A program made the translations under genes and the position numbers. A model generated the notes under the pieces. The model ran no database searches and was not told the DNA's origin. It saw only the letters and a program-made list of their open reading frames with translations. Positions 25,439 to 33,990 of a DNA stretch of 64,000 bases are shown one piece after another; the stretch's first letter is position 1; each line of letters starts with the position of its first letter. The DNA is from DASQMT01 sp963835735 (GTDB lineage: Bacteria; Actinomycetota; Thermoleophilia; Solirubrobacterales; Solirubrobacteraceae), in assembly GCA_963835735.1 (NCBI GenBank), contig CAWIGP010000004.1:1-64000 (forward strand), given 5' to 3'.

Positions 25439-26350
25439 TCATGCCGCGATCGGCGCGCCCTCGAGGATGCGGGTGCGCAGCGAGTCGGGATCGAGCTTCG
25501 CCGGCTCGGTCGTCGCGAGGAAGTCGCACAGCACGTCGACGAAGCGGACGGTGTCGTCCATGTGCGGGAAGTGCCCGGAGGCGGGGAATATCTCCAGCCG
25601 CGCGCCGGGCATCGCGGTGTGGGCGGCGCGGGCGTGCGTGACCGGGATGATCGGGTCGCGCTCGCCCCACACGAGCAGCGTCGGCAGGTTGCTCGCGAGG
25701 TAGAGCCGATCGTGGCCGCTCACGCGCTGGCCGCCGGGGTCGATCACCGCACGAAGCGTGTGCAAGAAGGCGGCGCGCGCCTCGGCGTCGCCGAGCGAGA
25801 GGAAGCCGCGCACGACCTCCCCCAGGTCCGGGCGCGCCCGCAGCCCGAGCCGCGCGCCCGCCCAGCCGGCGCCGTCGACCGCGCGGCCGAGCCAGGACGG
25901 GACCAGGAACGGGAGCACGAGCTCGGCGCCCGGCAGCGCCGCAGCCCGCAGCAGCAGGTTGACCTCCCGCCCCAGCCCGCCCGACGAGACGAGCACGAGC
26001 CGCTGGGTGCGCTCGGGGAACTGGTACGCGAACTGCATCGCGACCCCGCCGCCGAGCGAGTGGCCGACGATCGTCACGTGGTCGTGGCCGAGCGCGGCGA
26101 GCAGGTCGCGGATGCCGCTCGCGTAGGCGCCGAGCGAGTAGTCGCCGCGCGGCTTGGCCGACGCGCCGTGGCCGAGCAGGTCGGGCGCGATCACCGTGTG
26201 CTCGCGGGCCAGGCCGCGCATCGCGTCCGCCCACGTGTCGGCGCTCGACGTGATGCCGTGGACGAGCACGACCGCCGGGCCGGACCCGGCCATCAGGTAG
26301 CGCACCCGATTGCCGTGCAGCGTCAGCTCGAGCTCGGCGGTCTCCGGCAT
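25439..26350 (-). CDS. Alpha/beta-hydrolase fold enzyme
   Basis: 303 aa. Oxyanion-hole motif VVLVHGITSSADTW, nucleophile elbow VGHSLGGG (Ser), acid at VWGERDPIIP and His at ASGHFPHMD complete the triad. The cap is at about 130-210. Similar enzymes include haloalkane dehalogenase-like, epoxide and C-C bond hydrolases; the substrate is unknown. TAGGTT (26362-26357) lies 6 nt before the ATG (leaderless). A CRP-like palindrome about 45 bases upstream suggests activation. Confidence 0.9.
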   Translation of the reverse strand: MPETAELELTLHGNRVRYLMAGSGPAVVLVHGITSSADTWADAMRGLAREHTVIAPDLLGHGASAKPRGDYSLGAYASGIRDLLAALGHDHVTIVGHSLGGGVAMQFAYQFPERTQRLVLVSSGGLGREVNLLLRAAALPGAELVLPFLVPSWLGRAVDGAGWAGARLGLRARPDLGEVVRGFLSLGDAEARAAFLHTLRAVIDPGGQRVSGHDRLYLASNLPTLLVWGERDPIIPVTHARAAHTAMPGARLEIFPASGHFPHMDDTVRFVDVLCDFLATTEPAKLDPDSLRTRILEGAPIAA

Positions 26351-26390
26351 CGCAGCAACCTACCCCGCGGCCCGGCGGCGGGCACGCGAG

Positions 26391-26406
26391 TGTGACGGTC
26401 GTCACG
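26391..26406. promoter_or_regulatory. CRP/GlxR-like palindrome between divergent genes
   Basis: TGTGA-CGGTCG-TCACG matches the TGTGA-N6-TCACA consensus at 9 of 10 defined bases. It lies about 41-56 bases upstream of the hydrolase start and 9 bases before the leucine-rich-repeat protein start. Confidence 0.5.
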
Positions 26407-26414
26407 CTGTGCGG

Positions 26415-27269
26415 GTGGACGAGGCGCTGTATCTCGACGGCCGCGGGCTGACGGCCGTGCCCGACGCGGTGCGTGAGATGACGGGCCTGCGGCACCTCGA
26501 CGTGCGCGCCAATCGCCTCGAGGAGCTGCCCGAGTGGCTGTCCGAGCTGCCCGCCCTGGAGTCGCTCTCGATCGGGGAGAACCCGCTGCCCGGCATCCCG
26601 CCGGTCGTCACGGCGCTCACGCGGCTGCACCGGCTGTACGTCCACGAGCTGGCGTTGACGCAGGTGCCGGACGCGCTCGGCGACCTCGGCGAGCTGCGCG
26701 TCCTCGACCTCGGCCACAACCGGTTGAGCTCGCTCCCGGCGGGCCTGGCCCGTCTAACGGACCTCGAGGTGCTCTACCTCGCCGACAACCGTCTGGGCGA
26801 GCTGCCCGAGCCGGTCAGGGCGCTGCGCTCGCTGCGCTACCTCGGCGCGACCGACAACGGGCTGGCCGAGCTGCCCGAGTGGATCGGTGAGCTCGGCGGG
26901 CTGATCGAGCTGCGCCTGGATCGCAACGCGCTGACCGCATTGCCCGCGACGATCGGGCGCCTGGGCCGGCTGCGCGAGCTGCACCTCCGCGACAACCGCG
27001 TGGCGGCGCTGCCGGACGCCGTCGGGGACCTCGGCGAGCTGCGCCACCTGGACCTGCGCGCCAACGCGCTGACCGCGCTCCCGGCGACGCTCGGTGCGCT
27101 ACCGCACCTGCGGGTGCTCGACGTGCGCGCCAACCGGCTGGACGACCTCCCGGCGGCGCTGGGCGAGCTCCCCGCGCTGGAGAAGCTCGATCTGCGCTGG
27201 AATCGGATCCTCGATCTCCCGGACGCGGCGGAACGGCTGCAACGACGGGGCTGCGTGGTGCTCGCGTAG
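26415..27269 (+). CDS. Leucine-rich-repeat protein, cytoplasmic
   Basis: 284 aa, GTG start. About eleven tandem LRR units of 23 residues follow, of the form L-R-x-L-D-L-x-x-N-x-L-x-x-L-P (for example LRVLDLGHNRLSSLPAGL, LRELHLRDNRVAALPDAV). It has no signal peptide and no other domain. This is the SDS22/Ras-suppressor-like type found in scattered bacteria, a protein-binding horseshoe with unknown partner. It is divergent from the hydrolase, across the CRP-like site. Confidence 0.88.
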   Translation: MDEALYLDGRGLTAVPDAVREMTGLRHLDVRANRLEELPEWLSELPALESLSIGENPLPGIPPVVTALTRLHRLYVHELALTQVPDALGDLGELRVLDLGHNRLSSLPAGLARLTDLEVLYLADNRLGELPEPVRALRSLRYLGATDNGLAELPEWIGELGGLIELRLDRNALTALPATIGRLGRLRELHLRDNRVAALPDAVGDLGELRHLDLRANALTALPATLGALPHLRVLDVRANRLDDLPAALGELPALEKLDLRWNRILDLPDAAERLQRRGCVVLA

Positions 27270-27280
27270 TCTCACGCGCC

Positions 27281-28060
27281 GTGAGCGAGCGCAAGATCGG
27301 TTCCTGGCTGATGGACATGGACGGCGTGCTGGTGCACGAGGAGGCCGCGATCCCGGGCGCGGCCGAGTTCCTCGGGCGGCTGCGCAAGCGCGGGCTGCCG
27401 TTCCTCGTCCTCACCAACAACTCGATCTACACGCGCCGCGACCTCGCGGCGCGGCTGCGTACGAGCGGCCTCGACGTCCCCGAGGAGTCGATCTGGACGT
27501 CGGCGCTGGCGACCGCCGGCTTCCTCCAGGCCCAGCGGCCCGGCGGCTCGGCGTTCGTGATCGGCGAGGCCGGGCTGACGACCGCGCTGCATGCGGCCGG
27601 CTACACGCTCACCGAGCGCAACCCCGACTACGTCGTCCTCGGCGAGACCCGCACGTACTCGATCGAGAGCCTGACGCGCGCGATCCGCCTGATCGTCGCG
27701 GGCGCGCGCTTCATCGCCACCAACCCGGACCCGACCGGCGCCTCGCCGGACGGCCCGACGCCGGCCACCGGCTCGGTCGCAGCGCTGATCAGCCGCGCGA
27801 CCGGCGTGCAGCCCTACTTCGTCGGCAAGCCGAACCCGCTGATGATGCGCTCGGCGCTCAACGCGATCGAGGCCCACTCCGAGGACACCGCGATGATCGG
27901 CGACCGCATGGACACCGACGTGATCTCGGGGCTGGAGGCCGGCCTCGAGACGATCCTCGTGCTCACCGGCGTGACGACGCGCGAGGAGGCCGAGCGCTTC
28001 CCGTTCCGCGCGTCGCGCACCGTCGACTCCGTCGCGGACCTGGTCGACGAGGTGGCGTAG
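27281..28060 (+). CDS. HAD-superfamily sugar phosphatase (NagD/YutF type)
   Basis: 259 aa. HAD motif I is WLMDMDGVLVH (nucleophile and acid Asp), motif II is VLTNNS, motif III is the Lys in FVGKPNPLM, and motif IV is MIGDRMDTDV. The C2a-type cap lies between motifs II and III. NagD-like enzymes dephosphorylate nucleotides or sugar phosphates. TAGTCT (27267-27272) lies 8 nt before the GTG. Confidence 0.92.
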   Translation: MSERKIGSWLMDMDGVLVHEEAAIPGAAEFLGRLRKRGLPFLVLTNNSIYTRRDLAARLRTSGLDVPEESIWTSALATAGFLQAQRPGGSAFVIGEAGLTTALHAAGYTLTERNPDYVVLGETRTYSIESLTRAIRLIVAGARFIATNPDPTGASPDGPTPATGSVAALISRATGVQPYFVGKPNPLMMRSALNAIEAHSEDTAMIGDRMDTDVISGLEAGLETILVLTGVTTREEAERFPFRASRTVDSVADLVDEVA

Positions 28061-28074
28061 CGACGCGCTGGGCC

Positions 28075-28080
28075 TAGAAT
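28075..28080 (+). promoter_or_regulatory. -10 box of tRNA-Pro
   Basis: TAGAAT ends 9 nt before the first base of the tRNA. This shows that the TANNNT form is this organism's -10 at a gene where no ribosome site can confuse the reading. Confidence 0.6.
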
Positions 28081-28089
28081 GGCGCCCCA

Positions 28090-28164
28090 CGGGGCGTGGC
28101 GAAGCCTGGTTATCGCGCAGCGTTTGGGACGCTGAGAACGCCGGTTCGAATCCGGCCGCCCCGA
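28090..28164 (+). tRNA. tRNA-Pro (anticodon TGG)
   Basis: Acceptor CGGGGCG pairs with CGCCCCG, anticodon stem CAGCG / CGCTG encloses TTTGGGA (anticodon TGG), and the T-arm has GGTTCGAAT. Discriminator A; CCA is not encoded. Confidence 0.96.
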
Positions 28165-28212
28165 CTTGAGACCTCGCTGCGCCGCGGGATCGCGGACGCC
28201 CGTAGACGCGCC

Positions 28213-28241
28213 GGAGGCCCCCTCTTCCAGAGGGGGCCTCC
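28213..28241. terminator. Strong bidirectional hairpin
   Basis: A perfect 13-bp stem (GGAGGCCCCCTCT / AGAGGGGGCCTCC) with a 3-nt loop lies between tRNA-Pro and the stop codon of the convergent SdrD-like gene. It should end transcription from both sides. Confidence 0.8.
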
Positions 28242-28263
28242 ATGCGTTTCCCCGACCCTCGAC

Positions 28264-31200
28264 TCAGGGGTCCACGAACGTGATCGTGCAGGTCACCTGC
28301 GACCCGCTCGTCCTGATCGAGCCCGTCGTCAGGTCGTTGTCGGTGGCCGTGAACGTGTTGCCGTCCGCGTCCGTGCACGTGATCTGCGTCGCGTGCGTGG
28401 CATCTCCGCCGCCGAGACCGGCCGGCAGCGTCGCGAGTGCGTTGAACTTCACGTCGACCGTGGACAGCGGCGTGTTGCCGAAGTCACGGCTGTCGTGCGT
28501 GCCGCCCGACGTCGCCGTCACGTCGTGGCCGACGTCGCCCAGCGTCTCGAGCAGCACCATCTGCATCGTGCAGTCCGCGCCCGAGGTGGGGAACGACTGC
28601 ACCCAGCCGGGCTTGCCGGACGTCTGCTCGCACACCACGTACGCGCCTGGCGTCACCGTGAACGAGTAGACGCCGGTGGCGTCGGTCATGGTCTGAGCAT
28701 GCGTCCCACCCGGACCGAACAGGTGAATGATCCACCCTTGCAGGCCGATCTCGCCGGGATCCTTGACGCTGTCGGCGTCCGCGTCCTTGAACTTGCGGCC
28801 GCTGATCGTGGCGTTCTGGAAGTTGCCGAACTCGTTGTCGGGGTCAGTCGAGCCCGACGTCACCAGGATCGGGTAACCGCCGTCACCGAGCCCGGCGACC
28901 GTGTCGCCGCACTGGTTACCGGCCGGCGCCGGCTCGCTCTGAGTCCACGTCGCCTGCAACACCTCGCACACGACATAGCGACCCGGATTCAGCGAGATCA
29001 AATACTCGCCGTTGGCGTCGGTGGTATCCGACCCCGCCACCGTCGTCTCACCCGCGTCGAGATCCCCATCACCGTTGGAATCGACATACGCCCGGATCAC
29101 CCAATCAGCCAACCCCGGCTCACCGGCCTCACGATCCCCGTTGGCATTGAGGTCGTTGTACTTCAGACCCGACTTCACACCCTGCCGGAAATTGCCGAAC
29201 TCGTTGTCGGGGTCAGTCGAGCCCGACGTCACCAGGATCGCGTAGCCGCCGTCACCGAGCCCGGCGACCGTGTCGCCGCACTGGTTACCGGCCGGCGCCG
29301 GCTCGCTCTGAGTCCACGTCGCCTGCAACACCTCGCACACGACATAGCGACCCGGATTCAGCGAGATCAGATACTCGCCGTTGGCGTCGGTCGTATCCGA
29401 CCCCGCCACCGTCGTCTCACCCGCGTCGAGATCCCCATCACCGTTGGAATCGACATACGCCCGGATCACCCAATCAGCCAACCCCGGCTCACCGGCCTCA
29501 CGATCCCCATTGGCATTGAGGTCGTTGTACTTCAGACCCGACTTCACACCCTGCCGGAAATTGCCGAACTCGTTGCCCGGCTCGGCCGAGCCCGACGTCA
29601 CCAGGATCGGGTAACCGCCGTCACCGAGCCCGGCGACGGTGTTACCGCACTGGTTACCGGCCGGCGCCGGCTCGCTCTGAGTCCACGTCGCCTGCAACAC
29701 CTCGCACACGACATAGCGACCCGGATTCAGCGAGATCGAATACTCGCCGTTCGCGTCGGTGCTGTCAGACCCCGCCACCGTCGTCTCGTCGGCGTCGAGA
29801 TCCCCGTCACCGTTGGAATCGACATAGGCCCGGATCACCCAATCAGCCAGCCCCGGCTCGCCGGCGTCACGATCCCCATTGGCATTGAGGTCGTTGTACT
29901 TCAGACCCGACTTCGTGCCCTGCCGGAAATTGCCGAACTCGTTGCCTGGGTCAGTCGAGCCCGACGTCACCAGGATCGCGTAGCCGCCGTCACCGAGCCC
30001 GGCGACGGTGTTACCGCACTGGTTACCGGCCGGCGCCGGCTCGCTCTGAGTCCACGTCGCCTGCAACACCTCGCACACGACATAGCGACCCGGATTCAGC
30101 GAGATCGAATACTCGCCGTTCGCGTCGGTGCTGTCAGACCCCGCCACCGTCGTCTCGTCGGCGTCGAGATCCCCGTCACCGTTGGAATCGACATAGGCCC
30201 GGATCACCCAATCAGCCAGCCCCGGCTCGCCGGCGTCACGATCCCCATTGGCATTGAGGTCGTTGTACTTCAGACCCGACTTCACACCCTGCCGGAAATT
30301 GCCGAAGTCGTTGCCGGTCTGGTCGGCGCCTGCCATCGTGAAGCCGTAACCGTTATCGGCAAGCGAGTTGTCCCCGGACTCAGTGGTGCAGTCCGCGAGC
30401 TCATCGGGCGTGTCCGTCGCGTTCGGCAGCGACTGGTTCCAGCCGGACTGGAGCACCTCACAGACGATGTAGTCGCCGTTCTGGAGGTCCGGGAACTCGT
30501 ACGTGCCGGCCTCATCGCCCGGCGTAGCCGGATCGTCAGCGGCAGTCGTGGTCGTTTCCTCGGGGGTCGCGGCCTCGCCGGCGTCGAGAATCTTGTCCCC
30601 GTCGGTGTCGTTGTAGAGGTTGATCGTCCAGCCGCTGAGGCCCTCCTCGCCGCTGTCTCGGTCACCGTCCGCGTTGCGGTCGTGGAACTTCATGCCGCGC
30701 TTGTCGCCGCACAGGTTGAACTCGCCAATGTTGAGGTCCTTCAACCGCGCGTCGAACGGCGTCGAGGAGCGGGTCTCTGCGAGGAACGTCGAAATGCAAC
30801 CGGTCGCCGGGAGCAGGCGCGTGATGTTGATGCCGCCCTCGAAGAAGGCGCCCTGCGCGAACACGTCAGCCGGGCCGGACTTCGGCGTGTACGGCCAAGG
30901 GGAGTCCGTGTTCTCCCGGTTGACGATCGCGCAGGCCGGATCGTCGGCATCCGCGCTCTCACAGTCCTGCGCGGTCGTACTCGTGATGAGTCTGAGGTTT
31001 CTGGGAGCCGTCGGGTCCCACGCGAAGACGCTGACGCGGTCGACGTCGCCGCCCCCGCTGAAGTTGCTCTGAACCAGGACGTCGCCCGGAGCATGGACGC
31101 CGCTGAACTCGAAGCCGCCGCCCCGCGGCGTGTCCGTAAGGGCGATCTCGTTCTGGAAGAACCAGAAGCCGACCTGGGCCGAGCCGTTGTTGTCAAAGCG

Positions 31201-31665
31201 GTCGAGGCCGAAGTAGATGATCAGGTCGCCGACGTCGGTTTCGTCATCCGGCTGCACCGCGCCCTCTGGAACGGTGTAGGCGGCGGCGTAGGCGTTCGTG
31301 ATGTCGTCCTTGTCGAGCGGCTCGCCCGGCTTCCAGAGCCACTGGCTGATGTCGAGGTCGTCCTTCGAGCCTCCGCCCTGGAACTGGTCGCCGGGATCGT
31401 CGGGAGTGGTGATGTCGGGGAGGATGCCCGTGAACACGTCGGAACTCCCACCGGTGTTCGACCCGCCGTCATAAAGGGTCGCCCAATCGTCAGGCAGCAT
31501 CGCCCCGCCCGGATCCTCGGCGTTGCGATCGAGCTCGAACAGACCGAGATCGTGGACCGCGAGAGCGGTGGAGATCAGCAAGATCCCCAGCACACCGACG
31601 GAGGCAATGGCCCCGAGGAGGAATCGCCGCTTATCTCGCATTGGTCCGAAAATGCGTGGTCTCAT
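28264..31665 (-). CDS. Large SdrD-B/Cna-B repeat surface protein
   Basis: 1133 aa from ATG 31665 (GGAGGGAG upstream; its ATGA overlaps the leader ORF). There is an N-terminal membrane or signal segment (FLLGAIASVGVLGILLISTALAV, residues about 15-40), a beta-rich head at about 45-325, then six SdrD-B-like units opening with K-x-x-D-x-N-A-D-G-x-x-D-x-G-E. The middle four are near-identical 123-residue copies (GLKYNDLNANGD, YVDSNGDGDLDA, YVVCEVLQATWTQ). The D-N-D-G loops bind calcium in related domains and two Cys per copy can pair. No LPXTG sorting signal or C-terminal helix was seen, so anchoring is unclear. Confidence 0.85.
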   Translation of the reverse strand: MRPRIFGPMRDKRRFLLGAIASVGVLGILLISTALAVHDLGLFELDRNAEDPGGAMLPDDWATLYDGGSNTGGSSDVFTGILPDITTPDDPGDQFQGGGSKDDLDISQWLWKPGEPLDKDDITNAYAAAYTVPEGAVQPDDETDVGDLIIYFGLDRFDNNGSAQVGFWFFQNEIALTDTPRGGGFEFSGVHAPGDVLVQSNFSGGGDVDRVSVFAWDPTAPRNLRLITSTTAQDCESADADDPACAIVNRENTDSPWPYTPKSGPADVFAQGAFFEGGINITRLLPATGCISTFLAETRSSTPFDARLKDLNIGEFNLCGDKRGMKFHDRNADGDRDSGEEGLSGWTINLYNDTDGDKILDAGEAATPEETTTTAADDPATPGDEAGTYEFPDLQNGDYIVCEVLQSGWNQSLPNATDTPDELADCTTESGDNSLADNGYGFTMAGADQTGNDFGNFRQGVKSGLKYNDLNANGDRDAGEPGLADWVIRAYVDSNGDGDLDADETTVAGSDSTDANGEYSISLNPGRYVVCEVLQATWTQSEPAPAGNQCGNTVAGLGDGGYAILVTSGSTDPGNEFGNFRQGTKSGLKYNDLNANGDRDAGEPGLADWVIRAYVDSNGDGDLDADETTVAGSDSTDANGEYSISLNPGRYVVCEVLQATWTQSEPAPAGNQCGNTVAGLGDGGYPILVTSGSAEPGNEFGNFRQGVKSGLKYNDLNANGDREAGEPGLADWVIRAYVDSNGDGDLDAGETTVAGSDTTDANGEYLISLNPGRYVVCEVLQATWTQSEPAPAGNQCGDTVAGLGDGGYAILVTSGSTDPDNEFGNFRQGVKSGLKYNDLNANGDREAGEPGLADWVIRAYVDSNGDGDLDAGETTVAGSDTTDANGEYLISLNPGRYVVCEVLQATWTQSEPAPAGNQCGDTVAGLGDGGYPILVTSGSTDPDNEFGNFQNATISGRKFKDADADSVKDPGEIGLQGWIIHLFGPGGTHAQTMTDATGVYSFTVTPGAYVVCEQTSGKPGWVQSFPTSGADCTMQMVLLETLGDVGHDVTATSGGTHDSRDFGNTPLSTVDVKFNALATLPAGLGGGDATHATQITCTDADGNTFTATDNDLTTGSIRTSGSQVTCTITFVDP
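28823..30298 (-). repeat. Four tandem 369-bp repeats inside the surface-protein gene
   Basis: The TTGCCGAA landmark recurs at 28823, 29192, 29561, 29930 and 30299, exactly 369 bases apart. Copies 1-2 (from the left) resemble each other most, and so do 3-4, suggesting stepwise duplication. The differences are mostly single bases. Copy number is likely to vary, and short-read assembly could miscount it. Confidence 0.9.
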
Positions 31666-31817
31666 CTGGTTCTCCCTCCGCGGGACGGGCAGAGTCCGCT
31701 CTGGGACCCGAGTCGGCGGCGTGCTGCGGTGGTCGTGCACCTGAGGACCACGCCCCGGCGGCGTCCCGTCCAGGGCGCGTTTCGTACTGCCAGAAATACG
31801 AGAGTCCGCTCGTGCAT
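31662..31817 (-). CDS. 51-codon leader ORF coupled to the surface-protein gene
   Basis: ATG 31817 follows a perfect AAAGGAGGTAGG Shine-Dalgarno, the strongest in the window. It reads 51 residues, about a quarter Arg (GRRRGVVLRC, AARRRLG), with no match to any family I know. Its TGA overlaps the surface-protein ATG (ATGA), so translation of the leader should deliver ribosomes to the large gene. It may be a regulatory peptide rather than a functional protein. Confidence 0.5.
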   Translation of the reverse strand: MHERTLVFLAVRNAPWTGRRRGVVLRCTTTAARRRLGSQSGLCPSRGGRTR

Positions 31818-32733
31818 GCTGTTCCTACCTCCTTTACACTCGTTTCTCCGCTCGTTCAGCCGCGGGCTCCGCGACCCCGCGGCCGCGCGCACAAAGTCGT
31901 CCATCCTGTGCCGGGGCAGGTTGTCCGTGCAGCAGCACACGAACGCTCCGCAACGAGGCGGGAAACGTTGTATTGCCATCCTTCTTTTTGGGGAGTCAGT
32001 TCCCCGCTGTGCCTGTGCGTGTCGGGAGCGTGCGGTGGCGCCGCTGTCTCAGCACACACCCGCTACCAAGCCCGGCACCGCGATGACAGGCCGTCAGAAG
32101 TCAACTGACAGAAGGCGGCGGATCCCGCCCGCGCCCACGGCGTCGTTCAGGGTGGCCGCACTTCGGCATCACAGCATCGCGAGGTATCGCGACCCCGCGA
32201 CACCTCGTTGGTCCAACCACGTGGACCTCCTTCGTTCCACGTGCGACCCTCTCACCGGCGCGAGGACGCTGTCAAGGGGGCGATAGCAACGTGTGAAGCG
32301 CCAACCGTTAATCGGAGACGAAACACGACACGCCGATCCCGTTCAGCGTGGCTACACCGTCTTTGGGAGGATCGCGGGGCACGGCGCAGATCACCGTCGC
32401 AACCTAGGAACTTCACCCCTGCGAGCCCGGCGCGCTGACTGTACCGGGCCGAGCGCCCACTGGAGGTTCCAGGTCAGAGTGCTGGCACTTCCGGCGACCA
32501 GGTTGACACGCACACCGTCCAACCACGGGGGTCCGACGGCGCCTTAACGGTGCCGGGCCCGGTAGCGACGGGGTATGGAACGAAGGAACCCAGTCGTCCG
32601 AGCCCGGCAGTGCACCACTTTAGTGCCCAGGAGACACTCCGAGAACTACCCTTCCGTTCCAGCTGGCGAAACGGCGCGCGTCGGGGAGCCCGGCCGAGGA
32701 GAGCGCCCACGTGCCGCCCACGAGCGCGCCTCG
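31818..32733. other. Non-coding region of about 0.9 kb
   Basis: No frame on either strand has a plausible start, Shine-Dalgarno and protein-like sequence together. It must contain the promoter of the leader ORF (minus strand). Two adjacent stem-loops at 32181-32243 are its most structured part. Confidence 0.5.
32181..32243 (+). ncRNA. Pair of strong stem-loops, possible structured RNA
   Basis: Hairpin 1: GAGGTATCGCG / CGCGACACCTC, 11 bp with one mismatch and a 4-nt loop (32181-32206). Hairpin 2: CACGTGGA / TCCACGTG, 8 bp perfect with a 10-nt loop (32218-32243). GGTCCA / TGGACC can pair alternatively between them. No T-tract and no known RNA family recognised. Confidence 0.3.
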
Positions 32734-33270
32734 TCAAGGGCTAGGCGCATCGCCGCGGCCGGCCAGCGCCCGGACCTCTTTGGTCAGCTGCAAAATCTGC
32801 CTGGACAGGTCGAGCAGCTCCTTGTTCTGCTGGTCCTCCTCCCGGACGGTGCTCCACTGCTCGTCGGCGATCACCTGGCGCTTCGCGTCCGCGCGGTTCT
32901 GGCTGATCATCACGAAGGTCGAAAGGAAGATCGCCTCGAGCGACACGATCATCGTCAGGAGGCCGTAGGGGTAGCTCTCGACTCCGAAGCCGATCCAGCA
33001 CCCGAACCAGATGATGTGGAGGTAGACGAACAGCATCGAACCGGCGAAGTCGGTGATCCTGTCCGCGAGCCGGTTCTGCCGCGCCTCGGCACGCTGCTGT
33101 TCGTGCTTCAGCAGTGCCGGATCGATCGGAGGCTTCGGCTTGGGCATCGGCGCGAGGAACCTGTGCAGCCGCCGGCCGAACGTCGGATGGTCCGGCGCTC
33201 CGCGCCGACGCCCGGAGGAGGAGGGCGTCGGCTCGGAGCTCGGGGATGTGCGGTGCCGCTGGAGATCCAT
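32734..33270 (-). CDS. DUF1003 membrane protein
   Basis: 178 aa from ATG 33270. A basic N-terminus leads to the DUF1003 core (NRLADRITDFAGSMLFVYLH, IIWFGCWIGFG, YPYGLLTMIVSLEAIFLSTFVMISQNR), two transmembrane helices and a coiled-coil tail (EEDQQNKELLDLSRQILQLTKEV). The function of the family is unknown; members often sit with stress or envelope genes. It is last of three same-strand genes after the epimerase and HdeD genes, 22 bases behind HdeD. Confidence 0.88.
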   Translation of the reverse strand: MDLQRHRTSPSSEPTPSSSGRRRGAPDHPTFGRRLHRFLAPMPKPKPPIDPALLKHEQQRAEARQNRLADRITDFAGSMLFVYLHIIWFGCWIGFGVESYPYGLLTMIVSLEAIFLSTFVMISQNRADAKRQVIADEQWSTVREEDQQNKELLDLSRQILQLTKEVRALAGRGDAPSP

Positions 33271-33292
33271 GGGCGCCGGTCGATTCCCGCCG

Positions 33293-33961
33293 TCAGCTCG
33301 ACGATGCCGGCGAAGCCGGGGTGTACCGCTCGGACCCGGAGCTTCCGGTCGCGCCGTTTGCGCTGTGGTCGGCGAATGCCTGGTCCACGTCCTCGGGCAG
33401 ATGCCGGAGCTCGAACGCGTACACGATCCGCATCGCGCCGACGACGACGGCCCAGATTCCGCCAACGGTGATGATCGCCGCGAGCGTGGCACCGGGGTTG
33501 GCCAGGGCAAGGACGCCGAGCGCCACCTCGGCCAGACCGAGCAGGAGCAGCAGCCACCAGTCAGACAGGACCCGGCGAGCCGCGAATGCTCCGGAGATGC
33601 CGATCGTCCCGAGCACGATCAGCCACGAGCCGAGGAAGATCCCGAGCACGATCAGGCTCGGCGACGGCCAGGCGATGATCGCGACGCCCGCGGCCGCCGA
33701 GAGGCCCCCGGTGACGAGGTTGGCGACGCGGTTGTCGACGCCGACTGTGAGGATCGCCCAGACGCCCTCGAGGATGAACAGCGCTCCGATGAAAGTGGAG
33801 AGGCTGCGGACGCTCCAGTCGATGCTGAAGATCAGCACGCCGGCGATGATCAGGACGATGCCGTTGAGCAGCAGCGTCGTCCAGTTGCGAGCCAGCCGCT
33901 CGGCCGCGTCGTGCGTGAGCCGGCGGCCGAAGCTGCCAAATGATGCGGGTGTGACGAACAT
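33293..33961 (-). CDS. HdeD/DUF308 membrane protein
   Basis: 222 aa; AGGAGA lies 6 nt before the ATG. Six hydrophobic helices in the HdeD pattern (LLNGIVLIIAGVLIFSIDWSV, LGIFLGSWLIVLGTIGISGAF, LGLAEVALGVLALANPGATL, GIWAVVVGAMRIVYAFELRHL). HdeD proteins are linked to acid or membrane stress in enterobacteria; here only family membership is seen. Middle gene of the predicted epimerase-HdeD-DUF1003 operon. Confidence 0.85.
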   Translation of the reverse strand: MFVTPASFGSFGRRLTHDAAERLARNWTTLLLNGIVLIIAGVLIFSIDWSVRSLSTFIGALFILEGVWAILTVGVDNRVANLVTGGLSAAAGVAIIAWPSPSLIVLGIFLGSWLIVLGTIGISGAFAARRVLSDWWLLLLLGLAEVALGVLALANPGATLAAIITVGGIWAVVVGAMRIVYAFELRHLPEDVDQAFADHSANGATGSSGSERYTPASPASSS

Positions 33962-33990
33962 CTGATTCTCCTATGGGTAGGTGGTGTCAG

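Noticed and set aside
28823..30298. Regular repeats considered as a CRISPR array
   Set aside because: The unit is 369 bp, contiguous, coding and without spacers, so it is a protein-domain array.
31990..32005. GGGGA / TCCCC hairpin near a T-tract, considered as a terminator
   Set aside because: The T-run precedes the stem on the plus strand, and on the minus strand A residues follow it, so neither orientation has the required T-tract.
28096..32286. Plus-strand ORF of 1396 codons over the surface-protein gene
   Set aside because: Its repeats are just the reverse reading of the 369-bp array, and the minus strand has a signal segment, SdrD-B units and a Shine-Dalgarno.
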